Shown here: piece after piece, positions 7,850 to 13,488 of the stretch
Layout: every line of letters begins with the position of its first letter
How positions within the stretch are numbered: position 1 is the first letter of the stretch
Assembly (NCBI GenBank): GCA_027596035.1
Contig: JADGJA010000635.1
Span: 1 to 13,488 of the forward strand
DNA: 13,488 nucleotides
Source of the DNA: Thoreauomyces humboldtii
Lineage: Eukaryota; Chytridiomycota; Chytridiomycetes; Spizellomycetales; Powellomycetaceae
Direction: 5' to 3'
The notes under the pieces: generated by a model
Told to the model about the DNA's origin: nothing
The model's database searches: none
The model's input: only the letters and a program-made list of their open reading frames with translations
Made by a program: the position numbers and the translations under genes

Positions 7850-10007
7850 ATGAGCTTCTCGTCGGCGCAAGCGGGAGGCCGAGTTACAGATGAGACAGAA
7901 GTGCGTTCTCCCATATCTAGGTCGCCGGAGGGTCCCGGGCGAGGGAAGGTGAGCCATCGATCGCTTATCATGCAGACATCTTTTGGGGTGAGTGGCGATG
8001 GTGCTCAATCAGCACTCTGGCTCCAGTACTCGGTTGCAGAGCGTATTTCTGCGAGGCAACCGCAAACACGCGCGCGAGATATCACACCGACGCATACGAA
8101 TGGAGCGACGCCTTCCAAGCATGTTGGATCGCTTCCCGAACGCAATGGAGCTCTGAAGAGCGCTGGCCGCGACGAAGAGAGGAAAGACAGAACGCCGTCC
8201 GCATCTTCCGGGAGAGTGCGGAAGGATGAAGGTGGATCTTGGCGAGACCGCACCGAAGGTTTGTCCCTCGCAGGTGTCGATGTCACCGCTAGTAATCCGC
8301 TGATCAGTTAAATAAATCAGCAGCCGCTCCCCAAAACCGCCAAGGACCTCAGCACGGAACTAACGGCGGTCACAGTAACGGTAACAGTGCTGAAACTTGG
8401 CAAGCGAACGGGGCACAGCCACAACCACGTCGAAATGGCCGGGAACATCAACCGGAGTGGATGAGCGCAGCCGATGAAAATCTCATTTTTCGAGGAAGCG
8501 GTTCGATGGAGGATAGTCCGTCCACCCCTAACGGAGTGGCCGAGGATGACATCCAGCGCTTCAAGGCTCAGATGAGGAAGCGTGAGGGAGTCAACCAGCC
8601 ACAGCCTCCGACCGAAAGTGTTTTCAGCAATGTCAACGGCAATACGGCGAGGCGACCACAACCACAGCAAGCGCGAGACAATGACGCCGAGAATGTGGAT
8701 GCCTTTTTTGACATGAACTTTGATGTGCACCAGAGAGTACCTGTCAACCATCTCTTTGAGAAGCCTGCGAACGAAAGCCCCGTTTCCACCAAACAATCCG
8801 AGAAATCTCGTTTTGCTCGATTTTGGAGCGAGGAATCCGACGAGAATGTACCCGCACCTCAACCTGAGGCGGAGACAATGCACCGAATTGGCATTTCAGA
8901 TCTGTTCGACTCAGCACGAATACGTCCTAACGGCCCTCACCAGCCCGACCATCAGCCTATCCCGAACGGCCGCACAAACATGCCACCGCCGTCCGGTGCG
9001 CAACGACTTCCTCAGATGATGAGCGAAGAGGACATTCTTATGGGATACAATAAGGATAGGAATCGACCCAGCAGTGGGGAAAGACCACGGCCAAGCAATC
9101 CGTCGGAACAAGACCGAGCAGGTATAAACCGTGTGATGGAAAAGCTCGCAGTCTTTGGTATCAACCAGGTACGTAGGAGATGCGGGAACACCAGCTTTTT
9201 TGTGCCATGAACTCAAACACTTTCTACAGCCTCCGCCCCCACCACCCGTGTCGAACGTTCACCTCCCGCCTTACTCGATGATGGAGGCTACATCAGCACC
9301 GCAAAACCCTCAGCAGTTGAGAATGCACCCTCAGTACGATCGGCCCCCACATATGGCCGGACCACCACCAGCACTTTACGACAAGGACCCCACGGCGCGC
9401 TTCAACCCGCAATCGCTTTATCGGAACAACGTTAACATGGGGCTCAACGAAGACCCCAGCTCGCAGTTGACAGCTATGATTCAAGCTGCAAGCAAAGCTA
9501 AACAGAATCAAAACCAGCAGTTTCCTGCACAAGATCTGCCGGACCGCTACAAGCATTCGGGACCTCCAGATATGATGGGTGGTAAGACGTCACGTAGGTC
9601 AGAGGCTACCTGTACGTTACTAAACACCGGTGTCTTAGGCATGTTCCCCAACGGCCCTCTCCTTCCACCCGGCGTACCTCATCCGCATAACCTAAACGGA
9701 CCGCCGCCGTTTATGCCGGGACACATGAACGGACACTTGCCGCCGCACCTTTTCCCACCAAACGGACCCATGCCACCGTTTTTGCCGCCTCACATGCTTC
9801 CTCCCAACCCGCAACACTTTCCGCCGCATCCCGGAATGTTCCCAGGGCACCCGTATGGCCACATGCCGCCTCCCTTCCCAAGTAAGAGTTGTCGAAACAA
9901 AGGGGATCTTACTCTCGACTAATGCCGTTATTTTTGCAGTGTTTGTGAACCAGCAGGGTCCCCCGGTCGGCATGAAGTCTCCTCCGGGCACCGAAGGAGG
10001 TCCTTGA
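7850..10007 (+). CDS. EIF4ENIF1: eIF4E transporter (4E-T)-like translational repressor
   Basis: Exons are 7850-7948, 8027-8258, 8321-9168, 9230-9581, 9639-9881 and 9940-10007. All five introns are GT...AG and phases agree, giving 613 residues against about 985 in human 4E-T. Family marks in the human order are an N-terminal Tyr motif (KYSVAERI, Tyr34), QPEWMSA at 154-160 (human EPEWFSA), an acidic/Phe stretch DAFFDMNF near 237-244, and SRFARFW at 273-279 (human SRFSRWF). The second half is Pro/His/Met/Asn-rich with many PP and PPHM runs and looks disordered. In animals 4E-T binds eIF4E through YxxxxL plus a hydrophobic residue, recruits DDX6/LSM14, and moves mRNA into repressed P-body particles; a similar cytoplasmic role is inferred here. 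The eIF4E motif is off-consensus (Arg where Leu is expected). The start is the first ATG of the frame, with A at -3; an additional upstream exon is possible. Intron 2 ends in tandem CAGCAG acceptors. Confidence 0.78.
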
Positions 10008-10418
10008 ACTCCCCGACACTTAAGGCCCCAGGTCTGATCTCAAAGTGTTCTCGCTTTGTGTTTCTGCTTTTTGCGTTGCGGTTTTATCTCTCTCCCTCTC
10101 CCTCTCGCCTTTGAAACATTTACTGTTGCCCTCGCTTATGTTGGTTGGCGGCCAGATTTAGTCTCGATGCTTCCCCCGCTTCGCACCCCATCTCCAGCTA
10201 GCCCTTTGTATGTAGTTCCGGAAATATCGAATTGCCTGCATCGCCGTTTGTTTGTCTCGTTCCTCCGGCTTTTTCGTCAGCGAGGGACGAAAGCGGACTT
10301 TTGCGCCTGGCTGTCCAACCCTCTGCCCCTGCCTCTCAAAGGTGCAAGGTTCTTTCGTGCAAGAAGGCAGTCCGCAAGACCCGAACAAGGAACAGCCGTG
10401 ATGCATCAGGCTTCAGCC
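10008..10418 (+). promoter_or_regulatory. Intergenic region upstream of the GH18-like gene
   Basis: These bases hold the 3' UTR of the 4E-T gene and the promoter/leader of the GH18-like gene. A pure pyrimidine block of 20 bases lies at 10087-10106, of the CT-rich kind found near fungal transcription starts. The frame is open upstream of the GH18-like start, but that translation would bury the signal peptide, so it is read as leader. No TATA box is clear. Confidence 0.4.
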
Positions 10419-12047
10419 ATGGCACTCGCAACGTCTTTTGTCCTAGCCCTCGCCTCGCTCGCGGTTGCCTCCCCGACTCCCCAACTCATCGGGTACTGGG
10501 GTCGAAACCTCGCAGTCAACCTGGGGCAGGACACCACGCAATGGGAGCCCACCTTAGGAACGATCTGCAGCACAACTTCGTACACCCACATCTATCTTTC
10601 ATCCATCAAGCTCCACTCTGACATCTTCGGCAACCCGGCCCTGGACCTCGACTTTCATTGTCAGTGGCCCACGAACAAGTTCGCGGGATACCCAACGAAC
10701 CCGGCTGGATTCAATGTGTTGAGCTGTCCGATTGTGGCGACGGATATCGTCTATTGTCAGAGCATGGGTATCAAGATCATCATATCGCTGTGTGAGTTAT
10801 GGGAGTCCGAGCAGATGGTGCGAGAGGGAGTTGAAAAAAGTTCTGATGGACTCTCTCCTTCAGCGCCGATGGACAATCTCAAAAGCGCTGCAGCTGCCCA
10901 GACGTCGGCTACGAACATCTACAACACGTTCTTTGGCGGGACCACTGCTTACCGACCCTTTGGAGCTGCAATCCTTGACGGGATCGACATCCATGCTTGG
11001 AACAACGATCCGAACCCGATTTACTACATCTCCTTCATCCAGCAGATGCGGGCGCTTATGGATGCGGATTCGACGCATTCTTATACTATTACCGGTGCGT
11101 CTGGCAGGCGCTTTTAGACACCTGGTGGTTATTGAGTGGTTATTGAGATCAGGTGTTTTCGTGTAGGTTCGATGGAATGTCCTTACCCGGACTATCTGCT
11201 CGGTCCACGGTCCCTCAACAACTCGTACACCGTCATTCCCCAGCTGTTCGACACCATCATCCCCTTCTTCACCTCCTCGCCAGCCATGTGCGGTTGGGGC
11301 GGGAACAATCCAGGGTTCTGGAATATCTTCAACACATGGCACAGCTTCCTGCTGGCGAACGGCAAATCGGGTGCCACGCTCGTGGCCGGACTGCCGGCGT
11401 ACTACATACCGGAGTGGGCGAACGCCGCAGCTGTAAGGGGGGCCCAAGCAGTAGACTGGAGACAGGAAACGGGACTCTGAAGCTTGGATTCTCTTTTTCG
11501 CAGGGCGACTACATTCCACCGCTGGACCTGTACGATACTCAGAACGTGACTGTGTTCCGCAACAGCTCGCTGTTTGCGGGCTTCGCGCTCATCGATGTCT
11601 CGCTCGACGTCCTTGTGAGTATCGAGAAACGTTCAGCTGAAGCATCTCTCGTCCCTCACGCTCCTCTTGTCATGCACCTGTCCCTTCTCCGAACAGGACG
11701 GTCCATGCCCGCAGAACACCTCGGTCTACTACTCGGACGTCCTCTGGACGCAGCTGACGCTCCCGCTGACGCAGTCCGGCAACAGCACGCCCGCGGCGTC
11801 ACGGTGCAGCCACGCGGCGCGTCGAACGGGGGGAGACAAGTCGTACGTGTTCAACGGACTCATCAACGGAGCCGTCACGGGCAGCACGTCGTCGGTGCCG
11901 GTCTCCTCCAAGACGCAGGGGGCGCATCCGACGCAGACCATCTCGATGGACGACACGACGAGTCCTGCTGGACGGAGCAAGTCCGTCACGGTGCTCAGCG
12001 TCGTGCTGCCGGTGATGATCATCGCGGTCGTGGCTTTGCTCGTGTGA
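10419..12047 (+). CDS. Secreted GH18 (class III chitinase-like) protein with degenerate catalytic site, probable GPI anchor
   Basis: Exons are 10419-10791, 10864-11094, 11167-11432, 11504-11614 and 11697-12047, with four GT...AG introns (71-82 nt) in matching phase, giving 443 residues. The start is MALATSF (GCCATGGC context); an ATG six codons upstream at 10401 is an alternative. Residues 1-18 form a signal peptide, followed by LIGYWGRNLAVNLGQ, the beta-1 strand pattern of class III GH18 chitinases. Other family marks are THIYLSSIKL, GIKIIISLS, FGAAILDGIDI and CPYPD. The acid motif DGxDxDxE reads DGIDIHAW (residues 163-170), so the second Asp is His and the catalytic Glu is Trp. SxGG is lost (SLSP), and the expected QFY is PFF (234-236). 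Hydrolysis of chitin is therefore unlikely. Five N-glycosylation sequons are visible. The protein ends in a Ser/Thr-rich stretch and the hydrophobic tail VTVLSVVLPVMIIAVVALLV, which suggests a GPI anchor or membrane anchor at the cell surface. It may bind chitin or act structurally. Confidence 0.85.
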
Positions 12048-12852
12048 AAAGGAAGAAGGGGTTTGCTTGCCAATCCGAAAGCGGAGAATAGATTCATTCG
12101 TTTTCGACAGGGGTTCCATTCAGCGCTGTGGAATGTTCCATAGTCTGAGCCACCGCACCACAGTAGCGCCTTGGGGCGGAAATCGGGCCGTAACGGACGA
12201 ACCAGACTAGCGATCATTTTGGTCATGAGGCACCTGGGTACCCTGCTTCGCATGTTGCTCAGTCGACCCTGAACAGCTGCTTGCACAGGCTGTACGGTCC
12301 CCATTGCGCTCTGGCTTCGCTCCGTGTCATGTCAGCCCTGTGCACCCCTGCAGGGCCGCTACCGCCTATCTTTACTTTTTGCCGCCGGTAGGGCAAAGCG
12401 GGTGCAAGATGATTTGCTCTTGCTCGGTCCTACAGCCTAAATTTTTCTCTTGGAACAGAGCAGAAAAGAGCAGGAAAAAAACTCATGGACCGAGAAGGAG
12501 ACTGGGCGCAGGTTGGGGCTCTTGACCTCTTCTCTATCATTTTGCTGTGAGCTGCAATGGTGACACAGCGCCAAGGGAAAAACGAGTTGTTACACACGGG
12601 AGGAGGAGGAGCTACCCATTATGCTGCTCTTCTCCTCCGGCTTCCGGTGGGCGGGCCGCTAACGATCTCACCCTCGTGCACCGACCGCTATTACCACTTG
12701 TCGTCCAAGCGCCACAGCTCACCCTGTAATACTTCAAGAAGAGTTCAAGTATAGGAAAGCCGACCCTTCTTCCCGTCGCACACCGTTCGTCGTCAACCAA
12801 CACTTCTGTGTCGTACTTCCGCATCTGTTCGCCCGTGTCTCCCTCACATACA
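12048..12852. other. Intergenic region between GH18-like and GH26-like genes
   Basis: I see no gene in these 805 bases. Open frames are short and unlike known proteins, and no tRNA-like fold was seen. Minor elements are a palindromic CCCTGCAGGG (about 12347-12356), and a near-palindrome ATACTTCAA...TTCAAGTAT (12729-12752) about 100 bp before the GH26-like start, which might be a regulator site. The last 90 bases are pyrimidine-rich, as expected for a fungal leader. Confidence 0.4.
12729..12752. promoter_or_regulatory. Near-palindrome upstream of the GH26-like gene
   Basis: ATACTTCAA and TTCAAGTAT are inverted copies (one mismatch pair) around a 6-base centre, about 100 bp before the start codon. 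The site also contains TTC, GAA and TTC blocks resembling a heat-shock element, with one spacer a base too long. Function is unproven. Confidence 0.25.
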
Positions 12853-13460
12853 ATGAAGGTCACTTTCGTCTCAGCGGCGGCCCTCGCTTGGACTGTCGGC
12901 ACGGCCGTTGCGCAGACCGCGACTCCGGCTGCCGCCACGACACCAGCACCAGCAGCAGCAGCAGCGCCAGCGACCTTTACCACGTACACCGCTCCGGGCA
13001 TCATGATGGGCGCCTGGATGAACACGGCACCCGGCCTCGACACACCCGTCGCCATCAATCAGCGCCTCGGCTTCAATTTGTCCCTCATCCACCTCTCGGA
13101 GAACCTGCCAATAGACTTCAGCGAACCTCCTCCTACCCAGCTTCTCGACTACACCTACACGAACGCCATCCTCTACCTCTCGGTCTACCCTTCCACAACT
13201 CCCGACAACGTCACTGACAGTCAGATCTCGGACCTCGCCAAACAGCTCGGCGGATACACCACCAACGGCCGTCCCGTCATTCTCCGTCTGGGAGCAGAGA
13301 TGAACGGAAACTGGCAGCCGTACGGTCAGCTTCCCGTGGCCTTCAGGGCCCTCTGGCAGAGGGTCTGGACAGCCGTCCGTGCGATTCCCTCCAACGTCCC
13401 TCCGGCGACCGGTGCAGGTGGTGTTAGCTTCCTGTGGGCTCCCAACCCCCAGGGCAACGG
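12853..13460 (+). CDS. Secreted GH26-like glycoside hydrolase, N-terminal part (cut by window end)
   Basis: The first exon encodes 202 complete codons and two bases of the next. It is followed at 13461 by a consensus donor GTGAGT, so the rest of the gene lies outside the window. The start ATG (ACAATGA context) opens a clear signal peptide (residues 1 to about 20, ending AVA-Q), then an Ala/Pro/Thr linker (about 21-42), then the catalytic domain. GIMMGAWMNTAPG, INQRLGFN, ILYLSVYP, ILRLGAEMNGNWQPYGQLP and VSFLWAPNPQGNG follow the pattern of the fungal GH26-like (beta-mannanase superfamily, clan GH-A) proteins. Glu149 in AEMNGNW is the expected acid/base; the preceding His of classical GH26 mannanases is Ala here. 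The nucleophile Glu would be farther downstream and is not visible. The substrate is not established: mannan is the family precedent, but these fungal relatives are little characterised. Extracellular. Confidence 0.82.
12942..12972 (+). repeat. GCA/CCA triplet-rich tract coding an Ala/Pro linker
   Basis: Runs of AGC/GCA triplets code for the alanine-rich part of the linker after the signal peptide of the GH26-like protein. Such tracts change length readily by slippage, and in-frame gains or losses would only alter the linker. Confidence 0.6.
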
Positions 13461-13488
13461 GTGAGTCAAGAACCCCCCTCCCAGTGAC

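Noticed and set aside
10056..10418. Continuous open frame extending the GH18-like protein upstream
   Set aside because: It starts at a non-ATG codon and would bury the clear signal peptide at 10419. The sequence also includes the CT-rich promoter block.
10792..10863. Retention of the first GH18-like intron as coding sequence
   Set aside because: The frame meets no stop there when read on, but the segment has GTGAGT, a CTGAT branch-like site and CTCCTTCAG. Splicing gives a continuous GH18-like alignment.
12336..12357. Short stem GCCCTG...CAGGGC as a terminator or structured RNA
   Set aside because: Six base pairs with a 10-base loop are expected by chance in GC-rich DNA, and fungal genes do not use such terminators.
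12612..13058. Antisense Ala/Gly/Val-rich open frame over the GH26-like start
   Set aside because: It is the complementary shadow of the GCA-rich linker and signal peptide of the real gene.

Overview
The window is nuclear DNA from a fungus. The genes are split by short spliceosomal introns (56-105 nt, GT...AG, often with a CTAAC/CTGAT-like branch site), have long serine/proline-rich disordered protein regions, and include secreted GH18-like and GH26-like proteins. The phylum cannot be fixed from the sequence: a basidiomycete or an early-diverging lineage (chytrid or mucoromycete type) both fit. The family calls rest on motif recognition by eye; no database search was run.

Layout. Bases 1-525 hold no gene I can support. 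At 526-2861 (+) is a gene for an unrecognised 750-residue, mostly disordered protein with internal repeats. It converges on a nine-exon gene at 2999-6492 (-) for a 974-residue Ser/Thr kinase of the LKB1/STK11 family, reconstructed here exon by exon and including a 5-nt microexon. A 1.36-kb divergent intergenic region (6493-7849) with an (AC)11 tract separates it from a six-exon gene at 7850-10007 (+) for a short homologue of the eIF4E transporter 4E-T (EIF4ENIF1). Next comes a five-exon gene at 10419-12047 (+) for a secreted, probably GPI-anchored GH18 (class III chitinase-like) protein whose catalytic residues are replaced. After 0.8 kb of non-coding DNA, the window ends inside a gene (12853 onward, +) for a secreted GH26-like glycoside hydrolase, cut by the window edge just after its first intron donor.

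How the genes relate. There is no operon or obvious cluster. The kinase (expected to activate AMPK/SNF1-type kinases) and the 4E-T homologue (mRNA repression and P-bodies) share a divergent upstream region and may share control elements. The two right-hand genes both encode cell-surface or secreted carbohydrate-active-type proteins.

Most noteworthy are the probable GH18 pseudoenzyme, the 5-nt microexon in the kinase, the divergent eIF4E-binding motif beside an in-frame intron in 4E-T, and a YxPxKxL repeat in the unknown protein. I saw no rRNA, tRNA, transposon or CRISPR array.
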